A stretch of 35,317 bases of DNA. Origin: a virus. Below are positions 14,221 to 21,576 of this stretch, in pieces. The stretch lies in the IMG/VR virus record IMGVR_UViG_3300049203_000083, positions 1 to 35,317 of that record. The stretch is one strand, 5' to 3'. Made by a program: the position numbers and the translations under genes. The number at the start of each line of letters is the position of its first letter. Position 1 is the stretch's first letter. The notes under the pieces were generated by a model that saw only the letters and a list, made by a program, of their open reading frames with translations, was not told the DNA's origin and ran no database searches.

Positions 14221-14505
14221 ATGACCGCAAAGCACACCCCGGGTCCGTGGCAAGCCAGCGAGACGACCATCAATGGCACCCACCTGTGGTGGCACGTAGC
14301 CGCACAGGGCGCCACCATCGTGAGCGAAGTGCGCAGCGGAGCGACATTCGGCACAGTGCCGGACGTTGCAGCGGCAAACGCCCGCCTGATCGCTGCCGCG
14401 CCGGACCTGCTGGAGGTGTTGCAAGCCCTCTTGCGCGACGACGCCGTGATGCTCGGCTACCACAAGACCGCTGTTCGCGCCGCCATCACCAAGGCCACCA
14501 GTTAA
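14221..14505 (+). CDS. Conserved small phage protein (HTPGPW / NARLIAAAPDLL type)
   Basis: A 94-residue protein with the very widespread phage signature HTPGPW near the start and ANARLIAAAPDLLEVLQALL in the second half. The family is common in early regions of phages of Proteobacteria, but I know of no established function. An AAGGA ribosome site ends five bases before the ATG. It is followed by two hairpins and then the autotransporter gene. Confidence 0.8.
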   Translation: MTAKHTPGPWQASETTINGTHLWWHVAAQGATIVSEVRSGATFGTVPDVAAANARLIAAAPDLLEVLQALLRDDAVMLGYHKTAVRAAITKATS

Positions 14506-14535
14506 GGGCCCGTCCGCCGCCCTTTCCTGGCGGAC

Positions 14536-14563
14536 AAAAAGAAAGGCCCCGACAAGCGGGGCC
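14536..14563 (-). terminator. Hairpin oriented as a minus-strand terminator
   Basis: GGCCCC (14545-14550) and GGGGCC (14558-14563) form a GC-only stem with a seven-base loop. On the minus strand it is followed by TTTCTTTTT, the layout of an intrinsic terminator. A second stem, GTCCGCC/GGCGGAC (14512-14535), lies directly beside it. On the plus strand, the direction of all nearby genes, no T-run follows. It may block antisense read-through or simply shape the mRNA before the autotransporter gene. Confidence 0.55.
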
Positions 14564-14592
14564 AAAGTTCACAAGCAAGAGGATTTTCAACC

Positions 14593-15219
14593 ATGAAGCG
14601 TTTGATTCACTGTCTCGTTCTCGTTGCAGCTGCAACCACCTGCGTCGCGGCCCTCGCCGGCAACGACAGCCCGGGCAACTGCGGCAACGGCTCGGGCAGC
14701 GGGAATGCCTGCCTGCCGGGTGTGCCAGGGCCTGTCGGCCCGATGGGACCGCAAGGCCCTCAGGGCATCCCGGGCGAGAGCATCAAGGGTGACAAGGGCG
14801 ATCCTGGCGAAGCAGGGCGCGATGGCGTGGACGGCAAAGACGGCGAGAGCATCACGGGCGCGGCCGGCAAGGACGCACCGCAAGACGCCGTGACCGCCCA
14901 GCAGATGGACGGCGCCGTGGGCACCCTGGCCGCGTCGACCAACGCACAGGTGGCCAACCTGCGCCAGCAGCTCAACGACGTGTCCAAGGCGGCCTACGCC
15001 GGCACGGCCGCCGCCCTGGCGCTGCAGATGCCGGCTCTCAACCCGCACAAGCCGGACGCCCTGACCATGCGCCTGGGCGTGGGCTCCTACAAGGGCCAGA
15101 GCGCCGTGGGCATCAGCTTTCGCCGCGGCAACAAGCTAGGCGACTGGTCGGTGTCTGGCGGCGTCTCGGGCTCATCGCAAGGCGCCGGCGTCGCGCTCGG
15201 TGTCGAGCATTCGTTCTAA
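14593..15219 (+). CDS. Trimeric autotransporter with collagen-like stalk and YadA-type anchor
   Basis: A 208-residue predicted outer-membrane adhesin. Residues 1-22 are a signal peptide (basic start, LIHCLVLVAAATT core, Ala-x-Ala end). Residues 43-84 are a collagen-like run of Gly-x-Y triplets (GPVGPMGPQGPQG and on) with one interruption. Residues 100-135 form a coiled coil (LAASTNAQVANLRQQL). Residues 135-208 match the YadA C-terminal beta-barrel anchor: AYAGTAAALALQMP, LGVGSYKGQSAVGISF, WSVSGGVSG, and a final aromatic residue (HSF). Three copies would build one barrel and display a short collagen rod on the host surface. It has an AGAGGA ribosome site. Such a gene in a phage early operon suggests host surface modification or blocking of competing phages; this is inference. 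Confidence 0.85.
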   Translation: MKRLIHCLVLVAAATTCVAALAGNDSPGNCGNGSGSGNACLPGVPGPVGPMGPQGPQGIPGESIKGDKGDPGEAGRDGVDGKDGESITGAAGKDAPQDAVTAQQMDGAVGTLAASTNAQVANLRQQLNDVSKAAYAGTAAALALQMPALNPHKPDALTMRLGVGSYKGQSAVGISFRRGNKLGDWSVSGGVSGSSQGAGVALGVEHSF

Positions 15220-15226
15220 GCCCGTG

Positions 15227-15394
15227 ATGACCCCTCAAGAGATTGAAGCGCGCGTCCAGGTGATCAAGCGCCTGGCACTGGACGCCAAGCCCGACGCGCT
15301 GGTGTGCATCGTGCGCCAGTGCATCGACCTGCAGCTCAAGCTCTTGAGCGAACACAAGACCGCGGCACGGCCGCAGGAAGGAAAGCAAGCATGA
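15227..15394 (+). CDS. 55-residue helical protein, unknown function
   Basis: MTPQEIEARVQVIKRLALDAKPDALVCIVRQCIDLQLKLLSE is almost wholly helical with a basic tail. The ATG at 15227 is preferred over a GTG at 15200 that would overlap the autotransporter gene. The ribosome site is weak. Its stop overlaps the next ATG (ATGA), suggesting coupling. No homologue recognised. Confidence 0.55.
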   Translation: MTPQEIEARVQVIKRLALDAKPDALVCIVRQCIDLQLKLLSEHKTAARPQEGKQA

Positions 15395-16017
15395 CCCAAT
15401 CCCCCCTGCCCAGCTCCGACGAGCGGGCGAACGAGCTCGAAGGCTATCTGACCGACATGGCGATCAACTACGCCAACGGGCATCCGACCGACTTCGCGGA
15501 ATGCGCTCGGAAGGTCGCCGACCATTTTGTTGACGCCAACAAGATGGTCCCCGCCGCGCCCGCTGTTGGCGCTCCAGTGTCATCTATCGAGGAGACGTGC
15601 GCAGTCTTAAAGCGGCATCTGATTGAGCCCGACGAGCGCACGGATTGCACCATCGTGTATCGCGTGACGTTCGATCAACTGCGCAACTTGTACGACAGCG
15701 GCAAAACATTCGCCCACTCACCCGCCGCCAGCCTGCGCGAGCAGGAGGGGACTCAGGACGGCTGGGTTCAGTGCCCGGAGTGCCTTGCTGGCGTCCCTCT
15801 GAAAGACACACAGCCCGTCGCCAACCTTCTCGATCGGGCCAGCATCACGACGATTTTGCAGTGGCGGGTTGACGCAGCGCGCTATCGCGAAGTGCTCAGG
15901 ACAGGCATCCCGTACAGCAAGGACTTCAACCTCACCGACGAGCAGATCGCCGCATCTGTCGATGAGCGGATCGCCCGGCGCCTCGAGCGCGGGAGCGCGG
16001 AGAAAGACAAACCATGA
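15391..16017 (+). CDS. Early-region protein, unknown function
   Basis: A 208-residue soluble protein. Its N-terminal third is helical (ERANELEGYLTDMAINYANGHPTDFAECARKVADHF), and a CPEC motif (DGWVQCPECLAGVPLKDTQP) near residue 129 could be half of a zinc site. The C-terminal part ends in a charged helix (DEQIAASVDERIARRLERG). The ATG has a strong AGGAAGGAAAG ribosome site and overlaps the upstream stop by four bases. A longer open frame to the left is discarded because it is Arg/His-rich and overlaps the neighbour. I recognise no family. Lower GC in the middle than in neighbours hints at separate origin. Confidence 0.65.
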   Translation: MTQSPLPSSDERANELEGYLTDMAINYANGHPTDFAECARKVADHFVDANKMVPAAPAVGAPVSSIEETCAVLKRHLIEPDERTDCTIVYRVTFDQLRNLYDSGKTFAHSPAASLREQEGTQDGWVQCPECLAGVPLKDTQPVANLLDRASITTILQWRVDAARYREVLRTGIPYSKDFNLTDEQIAASVDERIARRLERGSAEKDKP

Positions 16018-16157
16018 CCGACTTCCAGGACGCCCGGTTCGCGCCCCTGCAAGCACGCACCACGGCGCGCAAGCGCCTGGCCGACTGGATCGGCGCGGTG
16101 CTGCTCGCCCTGGCCATCGGCTGCCTGCTGGCGGGCTGGCCTTTCTATCCGCTGTAA
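16014..16157 (+). CDS. 47-residue single-TM protein
   Basis: A basic N-terminal half (FAPLQARTTARKRLADW) followed by one membrane helix (IGAVLLALAIGCLLAGWPF), suggesting a small inner-membrane protein with its N-terminus inside. The ATG overlaps the upstream stop by four bases. It is the last gene before the operator-controlled promoter at 16168. Function unknown. Confidence 0.58.
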   Translation: MTDFQDARFAPLQARTTARKRLADWIGAVLLALAIGCLLAGWPFYPL

Positions 16158-16167
16158 AAAATTTGCC

Positions 16168-16195
16168 TTGCATTAGGGTTTTAAAACCCTATAAT
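16168..16195 (+). promoter_or_regulatory. Promoter with perfect palindromic operator O3
   Basis: The -10 is a perfect TATAAT (16190-16195), and TTGCAT (16168-16173) lies 16 bases upstream as a fair -35. Between them sits TAGGGTTTTAAAACCCTA (16174-16191), an 18-base perfect palindrome of the TAGGG-N8-CCCTA type. It drives the DUF2800/DUF2815 operon. Transcription would start near 16202, leaving a leader of less than 20 bases before the first ATG. Confidence 0.87.
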
Positions 16196-16219
16196 CGAAT
16201 TTCCAACAACCAACCGAGC

Positions 16220-16672
16220 ATGAACATGATCGAAGTGAAGATGAGTTTTTCGTCCCCCGCCGAGGCGGCCGCGTTCTTTGCGCACCACGCCATCGCGCAG
16301 GCCCAGGGCTCCAGCGCCCCCGCCGCCGCCAAGGTGGAGCTCCCAAAGGAACAGGCCAAGGCGAAGCCTGCCGACAAGCCGAGCGCGAGCGCCGACAAGC
16401 CAACCTCGACGCCCTCCACCGAATCTCAGTCGAAAGCTGCGAGCCCGGCTACTTCGAGCGCCGGTGGGGATGAGGCCTCCGCCGGGGTCACGTACCCCGA
16501 GCTGCAGCAGGCCGTCATGAAGGTGGTGGCCCTGGGCGACGCCGGCAAGACCGAGCTCAAGCGGATCCTGGCCGGCTTCAAGCTGGACACGTTCAAGGGC
16601 AGCGCCGAAGCCATCTGGCCCGAGGCCCTGAAGCAGGTCAACGCTGCGCACGCAGCCCTGGCCGCCGCATGA
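16220..16672 (+). CDS. Phage early protein preceding DUF2800, unknown function
   Basis: A 150-residue protein in three parts: an N-terminal strand-helix (MIEVKMSFSSPAEAAAFFAHHAIA), a long low-complexity Lys/Ala/Pro/Ser linker (residues about 38-88), and a folded C-terminal domain (VTYPELQQAVMKVVALGDAGKTELKRILAGFKL...IWPEALKQVNAAHAAL). The C-terminal layout resembles small domains coded just before DUF2800 in other phages, which I cannot name more precisely. The ATG at 16220 was chosen since transcription likely starts near 16202; no strong ribosome site is visible. It could be a recombination or ssDNA-handling partner of the downstream genes. Confidence 0.65.
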   Translation: MNMIEVKMSFSSPAEAAAFFAHHAIAQAQGSSAPAAAKVELPKEQAKAKPADKPSASADKPTSTPSTESQSKAASPATSSAGGDEASAGVTYPELQQAVMKVVALGDAGKTELKRILAGFKLDTFKGSAEAIWPEALKQVNAAHAALAAA

Positions 16673-16845
16673 AGCAAGCCGCCGCCATCAACCTCGCGCT
16701 GATGCGCGGGGCTGGCCGAGGCGAGTGGGGCGACCCGATGCTGGGGCAGAGCCTGGGCACCAAGCCCAAGGCCCAGCCGCCGCGCGTGATCGTCCCGGGC
16801 AAGAGCAACAACCGCGCACAGCGCAGGAGCAAGAAAAATGGCTGA
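16669..16845 (+). CDS. 58-residue basic protein, unknown function
   Basis: Starts MKQAAAINLALMRGAGRGEWGDPMLG and ends with a strongly basic tail (NNRAQRRSKKNG), likely to bind nucleic acid or be disordered. Its ATG overlaps the previous stop by four bases, and its last eight bases overlap the DUF2800 start. Both overlaps support translation. No family recognised. Confidence 0.6.
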   Translation: MKQAAAINLALMRGAGRGEWGDPMLGQSLGTKPKAQPPRVIVPGKSNNRAQRRSKKNG

Positions 16846-18142
16846 CGCACACGCCAAAAGCTACGGCGCGAGCAGCAGCGCCACCTGGATGGCCTGCGCC
16901 GGCTCGGTGGCCCTGTCCGAGGGCAAGCCCGGCTCGTCCAGCAAGTACAGCCGTGAAGGCACCGCGGCCCACGCCCTGGGCGAAATGTGCCTGCGCGACG
17001 GCAGCGACTGCGCCAGCCACATCGGCGAGCGCATCGCCGTGGAGCACGAGACCATCGAGGTGGACGAGGACATGGCGCGCCATGTCCAGGAGTACGTGGA
17101 CCTGGTGCGGGGCCTGCGCGACACGCTGGGCGCCACGCTGCTGGTGGAGCAGAAGCTCAAGTACGGCCCGCTGATCGGCATCGAGGACCCGGACAGCGGA
17201 TGGGGCACCGGCGACGTAGTGTTGCTGGCCGGCACCGAGATCATCGTGATTGACCTCAAGTACGGCCGCGGTGAGCAAGTCGAAGCTGAAGGCAACACCC
17301 AGCTGCAGCTCTATGCGCTGGGCGCATGGGACGAATACAAGGATTACGGCGACTTCGAGTCGGTGCGCGTGATGATTTGCCAGCCGCGCAACGGTGGTAC
17401 GAGCGAGTGGACCACCAGCGTGGACGACCTGCTGGCGTTCGCGGTTGAAGCCAAGATTGCCGTGAGCAAGGCCGAGCAGGCGCGCGACTGCGAGAACCGG
17501 GACACGATGTGGGAGGCCGCTTACCTGAACCCAGGCACCAAGCAGTGCCGGTGGTGCAAGGCGAAGGCCACCTGCCCGGAACTGCGCAACGTGGCGCTGG
17601 GCACGGTGTTCGACAACACGCCGGCGACACCGGACGACTTTGACGCCTACACCGAGAAGGAAGCCAGCTTTGATGCCAGCGCCATCCTGGAAGAACGCAA
17701 GACCGACCCAGACTGGCTCGCCGCCTGCATGGCCAAGGCCGACCTGATCGAGGATTGGCTGAAGGCCATCCGCGCCGAGACGGAGCGGCGCCTGCTGGCC
17801 GGCGAGCCGGTGGACGGGTTCAAGCTCGTGCGCGGCAAGCAGGGCAACCGCGCCTGGTCCAGCGAGGACGAGGCCGAGGCGATGCTGAAGTCCTTCCGCA
17901 TGAAGAAGGACGACATGTACGACCTGAAGCTGATCAGCCCAACGACGGCCGAGAAGCGCCTGGCCAAAGAGTCGCCGCGCCAGTGGAAGAAGGCGCAGGA
18001 CCTCATCACCCGAAGCGAGGGCAAGGTGCATGTGGCACCGGCCAACGACCCGCGCGACGCCTACACACCGCAGGCGAGCGCTGACGAATTCGACACCATC
18101 CCGGCGTCGGACAACCCCGTGGGCTCTGACGAGTTCGCATGA
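16838..18142 (+). CDS. DUF2800 family, RecB-like nuclease
   Basis: A 434-residue protein of the phage DUF2800 family with PD-(D/E)xK nuclease features. GTAAHALGE (residues 41-49) holds the first conserved His. GTGDVVLL supplies D126, IIVIDLKYG supplies D139 and K141, and QLQLYALG (155-162) is the typical RecB-like final motif. Cysteines near residues 224-246 (CRWCKAKATC) suggest an iron-sulfur or zinc site, as in Cas4/AddB-like nucleases. The C-terminal part is helical. In many phages it sits, as here, beside DUF2815 and a family A polymerase, implying DNA-end processing in replication or recombination. All presumed catalytic residues are present. Confidence 0.88.
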   Translation: MADAHAKSYGASSSATWMACAGSVALSEGKPGSSSKYSREGTAAHALGEMCLRDGSDCASHIGERIAVEHETIEVDEDMARHVQEYVDLVRGLRDTLGATLLVEQKLKYGPLIGIEDPDSGWGTGDVVLLAGTEIIVIDLKYGRGEQVEAEGNTQLQLYALGAWDEYKDYGDFESVRVMICQPRNGGTSEWTTSVDDLLAFAVEAKIAVSKAEQARDCENRDTMWEAAYLNPGTKQCRWCKAKATCPELRNVALGTVFDNTPATPDDFDAYTEKEASFDASAILEERKTDPDWLAACMAKADLIEDWLKAIRAETERRLLAGEPVDGFKLVRGKQGNRAWSSEDEAEAMLKSFRMKKDDMYDLKLISPTTAEKRLAKESPRQWKKAQDLITRSEGKVHVAPANDPRDAYTPQASADEFDTIPASDNPVGSDEFA

Positions 18143-18165
18143 CATGAAAAAGAAAGTTTGAAACC

Positions 18166-18759
18166 ATGACTACGACCATTCAACCCCTCGGCAAGATCCG
18201 CCTGAATAACGTTCGCTGCGCGTTCGCGCACGGCCTGTTCGAAGCCACCGTTGTCGGCACCGACGCAACGGCAAAGCCCCGCTTCGGCGCGTCCTTCCTG
18301 CTCGGCCCGGATCACCCGCAGCTGGCCGAGTTGAACGCCCTCATCGAGAAGGTTGCGGCCGACAAGTGGAAGGACAAGGCGCCCGCCATCCTCAACGGCC
18401 TGCGCAAGACCGACAAGGTGTGCCTGCACGACGGTGACACCAAAGCGCTGTATGACGGCTACGCCGGTAACTACTTCATCACCGCCGCCGCACAGGAGGG
18501 CACGCCGCCGACGATCTACAACGCCGACAAGACGCCTTTCGATGCGAAGAAGGGCCACCAGCGCATCTACAGCGGCTGCTACGTGAACGCCATCATCACT
18601 GTCTGGGCAATGGACAACAACTTCGGTAAGCGCATCAACGCCAGCCTGGGCGGCGTGCAGTTCTTCAAGAACGGCGACAGCTTCAGCGCGGCCTCGGCGG
18701 CCAGCTCCGACGACTTCGAGGAAGTCACCGAGGGCGCGGACGCCGACGACTTCACCTGA
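18166..18759 (+). CDS. DUF2815 family, ssDNA-binding protein
   Basis: A 197-residue protein of the DUF2815 family, considered an OB-fold single-strand DNA-binding protein analogous to T7 gp2.5. Recognisable parts are KIRLNNVRCAFAHGLFEA at the start, GASFLLGPDHP, CLHDGDTKALYDGYAGNYFITA, YSGCYVNAIITVWAMDN and GKRINASLGGVQFFKNGDSF. The last 25 residues are acidic (DDFEEVTEGADADD), as in SSBs that recruit partners by their tails. It follows the DUF2800 gene by 23 bases and a terminator comes 57 bases after its stop, ending this operon. Confidence 0.88.
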   Translation: MTTTIQPLGKIRLNNVRCAFAHGLFEATVVGTDATAKPRFGASFLLGPDHPQLAELNALIEKVAADKWKDKAPAILNGLRKTDKVCLHDGDTKALYDGYAGNYFITAAAQEGTPPTIYNADKTPFDAKKGHQRIYSGCYVNAIITVWAMDNNFGKRINASLGGVQFFKNGDSFSAASAASSDDFEEVTEGADADDFT

Positions 18760-18816
18760 TCCCCTCCGCTGGCGCCACTCCCTTCCGACCTCCCTCCTTG
18801 ATCGTGGCGTCAGTTT

Positions 18817-18847
18817 CCCCGGGCCTTAAGTGGCCTGGGGCTTTTTC
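18817..18847 (+). terminator. Rho-independent terminator after the SSB gene
   Basis: CCCCGGGCC and GGCCTGGGG form a nine-base stem with one G-T pair and a six-base loop, followed by CTTTTTC. It ends the 16168 transcript. The T-run directly abuts the tRNA-like element, so the element lies downstream of a strong stop. Confidence 0.9.
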
Positions 18848-18848
18848 T

Positions 18849-18943
18849 TGAGGCGTGGGCCATTGGTTGGCCGACGGAAATCCGAGACGCGAAAGCGGGG
18901 TAGGTACCCATGCCGGAAAGCTGGTTCGATTCCAGCCGCCTCA
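18849..18943 (+). other. tRNA-like element with no normal anticodon arm
   Basis: A 95-base segment with three of the four tRNA arms. The acceptor stem TGAGGCG pairs perfectly with CGCCTCA (8 pairs if the flanking T and A are added). The D-arm is GGCC-ATTGGTT-GGCC, with the GG of a D-loop. The T-arm is GCTGG-TTCGATT-CCAGC, with a standard T-loop. Between the D- and T-arms lie 47 bases instead of about 23. The only helix where the anticodon arm belongs, CGGA-AA-TCCG, has a two-base loop, so no anticodon is presented. Further small hairpins (CGC-GAAA-GCG, GGG-TAGGTA-CCC) fill the rest. It could be a degenerate class II tRNA, a tRNA mimic or a processing signal. No CCA is encoded. Confidence 0.5.
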
Positions 18944-18958
18944 ACAAAAAGCAAGAGC

Positions 18959-19501
18959 ATGAATATGAAAAACGAAAACTGGAAAGACATCCCGGGCTAT
19001 GAGGGCCGCTATCAGGCCAGCGACTTGGGGCGCGTGCGGTCGGTTGATCGCATGGCCACCTACGTAGGCCGATGGGGTGTGACGCAGCGAAAGCATCGCG
19101 GGCGAATCCTCAAAACACAGCCGCTCAACGGCTATCGAACCTGTCACATTTCCGACGAGACGGGGCGCCAGCTAATACTGGTGCATCGCGCCGTGGCATT
19201 AGCTTTTCTTGGGGAGGGCATCGAAGTCAACCACAAAGACAAGAACCGCGCGAACAATTGCGCCAGCAACTTGGAGTGGGTGACTCGCTTGGAAAACATG
19301 CAGCACGCAGTGCAAACCGGCAGCGCGCTGGGCCGCCGCTATGCGGTGGTTGGAACCCCTCTTGCAGGAGGCACTGAAGTACGCTTCGAAAGCCAACAGG
19401 CCGCCGAATATCACTTCAGAGGACGCAACACTTCAGCAGTGCATAACGCGCTCATGGGTAAATGCCAAAGCGCTTACGGCTATGTCTGGAGCCGCGCGTG
19501 A
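18959..19501 (+). CDS. HNH homing endonuclease with NUMOD4 motif
   Basis: A 180-residue protein. The N-terminus is a NUMOD4 motif (WKDIPGYEGRYQASDLGRVRS, residues 7-27), typical of phage homing endonucleases. The HNH_3 core follows: LVHRAVALAFLGEGIEVNHKDKNRANNCASNLEWVT, with NHxD and the later N of the metal site. The C-terminal part would bind the target site. The ATG at 18959 lies 15 bases after the tRNA-like element, with GCAAGAG as ribosome site. The stop overlaps the polymerase GTG by four bases. It lies between the SSB and polymerase genes and has lower GC than the DUF2800 gene, consistent with insertion. Confidence 0.9.
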   Translation: MNMKNENWKDIPGYEGRYQASDLGRVRSVDRMATYVGRWGVTQRKHRGRILKTQPLNGYRTCHISDETGRQLILVHRAVALAFLGEGIEVNHKDKNRANNCASNLEWVTRLENMQHAVQTGSALGRRYAVVGTPLAGGTEVRFESQQAAEYHFRGRNTSAVHNALMGKCQSAYGYVWSRA

Positions 19502-21576
19502 GCCTTCTATTTTTCGACTGCGAAAGTTTCAGCACCACCGACCTGAAGACAGGCGGCACGCACCGCTATTTCGAGGACCCGAACGCCGAAATCATGGTGG
19601 CTCAGTACGCTGTAGATGACGGTCCGGTCACGGTAGAAGATTTGACCGGAGGCCAGCCACCCAGCGCGGCGCTACGCGCGCTGCTGCTTGATCCATCAAT
19701 GATAATCGTGGCGCATTCCAGTCATTTCGACCGCACCGCCGTGCGGCATTGCTGGGGCCTGAGCATTCCTGTTGAGCGTTGGCTCGACACCATGATTGCA
19801 GCCCTTGCGCACGGCATCCCGGGCGCTCTCGGCAAAGTCGGCGAGGTGCTGGGCATTGATAGCGATCAAGCCAAGGACAAGCGCGGGGCACGGCTCATTC
19901 AGCTATTTTGCAAAGAGCAACCCAAAGGGAACAAGCTGCGCCGCGCCACGCGCGATACGCACCCTGCCGAGTGGCAAGAGTTCTTGCACTACTCGCACAT
20001 GGACATCGTGGCTATGCGTGCCATCTACCGCAAGCTGCCCTCCTGGAACTACCGCATCGGCCACCCTGAGCATGCTCTCTGGTGTCTTGACCAAAAAATT
20101 AATGATCGTGGGTTCGCCGTCGACCTGGACCTAGCGCACGCCGCCATCGAGGTGTCGGCCAAGGCCCAGGTGGACCTGGCCCAGGCGGCGCAGGACGCGA
20201 GCAACGGCGAGGTGCAGAAGGCCACCAAGCGCGATCAGCTCCTGAAGCACATCCTGTCGCACTACGGCGTCGAGTTGCCCGACCTGAAGAAGGACACGCT
20301 CAAGCGCCGCATGGAGGACCCGGACCTGCCCGAGGGCGTGCGCACGCTGCTGGCCATCCGGCTGGAAGCCAGCATGACCTCCACCGGCAAGTACAAGGCG
20401 CTGCTCAACGCCGTGTCCGCCGACGGGCGCCTGCGCAACACGCTGCAGTTCGCCGGCGCGGCGCGCACCCGGCGCTGGGCGGGGCGCATCTTCCAGCCGC
20501 AAAACATGATGCGCCCGACGATGAAGAAGTCGGACATCGCCATGGGCATCGACCTCATCAAGGCGCGCTGCCCGGAGATCCTGTTCCCCGACGTCATGAC
20601 CCTGTGCGGCAACGCTGCGCGCGGCTGCATCGTGGCGGCGCCAGGGCGCAAGCTGGTGGTGGCCGACCTGTCCAACATCGAGGGGCGCATGCTGGCCGAG
20701 CTCGCCGGCGAGACGTGGAAGCTGGAGGCCTTCGCCGCCTACGACGCCAAGGAAGGGCCCGACCTCTACAAGATGGCCTATGCCAAGTCCTTCGGCGTAT
20801 TGCCTTCGGACGTGGAGGACGACAGCCCGGAGCGCCAGATTGGCAAGGTGCAGGAGCTCGGCCTGGGCTACGGCGGCGGCGTGGCGGCGTTCCTTACCTT
20901 CGCCATGGTCTACAACATGGACCTGGACGCGCTGGCCGACGCCGTGCACGCGAGCGCGGCGCCCGAGCTGCGCACGGACGCACAGGGCATGTGGAACTGG
21001 GCCAGCAAAAAGAACCGCACGCTGGGCCTGTCGCAGCACGTCTACACGGCCTGCGAGATCCTTAAGCGCGCCTGGCGTGACGCGCACCCCTGCACCGAGG
21101 CGCTGTGGGGCCAGGCCGACACGGCGTTTAAGCAGGCCACCCTGAACCCTGGCGTGGTGTTCGACGCGGGGCCGCTGCGCTTTCGCCGCGACGGCGCATG
21201 GCTGCGCATCCGGCTGCCGAGCGGGAATTACCTGTGCTACCTGCAGCCCAAGGTGGAGGGCAGCAATGCCACGTTCATGGGCCTGAGCCCGTACACGCGC
21301 CAGTGGCGCCGGCAAAAGACCTACGGCGGCAAGATCATCGCCGAGGCGACGCAATCCAGTGCGCGCGACCTGCTGGGCTACAACATGCCTCACGTTGAGG
21401 AATCCGGCTACGCCATCGAGCTGGACATCCATGACGAGCTGATCACCACGGCGGACGCGGACGACGACACGCGCAACGCGGCCGACCTGGCGGCGCGCAT
21501 GTCCCGGCGCCCGCACTACCTGAAGACCATCCCGCTGGCGGCCGCAGGCTTTGAAGCCCCGCGTTACCGCAAATAG
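19498..21576 (+). CDS. Family A DNA polymerase with 3'-5' exonuclease
   Basis: A 692-residue replicative polymerase. The N-terminal DnaQ-like exonuclease has FFDCESFS (D7, E9), AHSSHFDR and YSHMDIVAMR (Yx3D motif). The polymerase domain has motif A ADLSNIEGRMLAEL near residue 390, motif B RQIGKVQELGLGYGGG near 447, and motif C DIHDELITT near 645. No 5'-3' exonuclease domain is present, as in other phage PolA-type enzymes. The start is GTG at 19498, overlapping the HNH stop (GTGA); the frame is open to 19462 but only into the HNH gene. GC content rises sharply near 20095, inside the gene, suggesting a recombination joint. Confidence 0.94.
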   Translation: MSLLFFDCESFSTTDLKTGGTHRYFEDPNAEIMVAQYAVDDGPVTVEDLTGGQPPSAALRALLLDPSMIIVAHSSHFDRTAVRHCWGLSIPVERWLDTMIAALAHGIPGALGKVGEVLGIDSDQAKDKRGARLIQLFCKEQPKGNKLRRATRDTHPAEWQEFLHYSHMDIVAMRAIYRKLPSWNYRIGHPEHALWCLDQKINDRGFAVDLDLAHAAIEVSAKAQVDLAQAAQDASNGEVQKATKRDQLLKHILSHYGVELPDLKKDTLKRRMEDPDLPEGVRTLLAIRLEASMTSTGKYKALLNAVSADGRLRNTLQFAGAARTRRWAGRIFQPQNMMRPTMKKSDIAMGIDLIKARCPEILFPDVMTLCGNAARGCIVAAPGRKLVVADLSNIEGRMLAELAGETWKLEAFAAYDAKEGPDLYKMAYAKSFGVLPSDVEDDSPERQIGKVQELGLGYGGGVAAFLTFAMVYNMDLDALADAVHASAAPELRTDAQGMWNWASKKNRTLGLSQHVYTACEILKRAWRDAHPCTEALWGQADTAFKQATLNPGVVFDAGPLRFRRDGAWLRIRLPSGNYLCYLQPKVEGSNATFMGLSPYTRQWRRQKTYGGKIIAEATQSSARDLLGYNMPHVEESGYAIELDIHDELITTADADDDTRNAADLAARMSRRPHYLKTIPLAAAGFEAPRYRK

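Noticed and set aside
18849-18943. Calling this an ordinary tRNA, or a selenocysteine tRNA because of its 95-base length
   Set aside because: No seven-base anticodon loop could be found, and no TCA anticodon lies between the arms. Only a tRNA-like label is justified without a folding tool.
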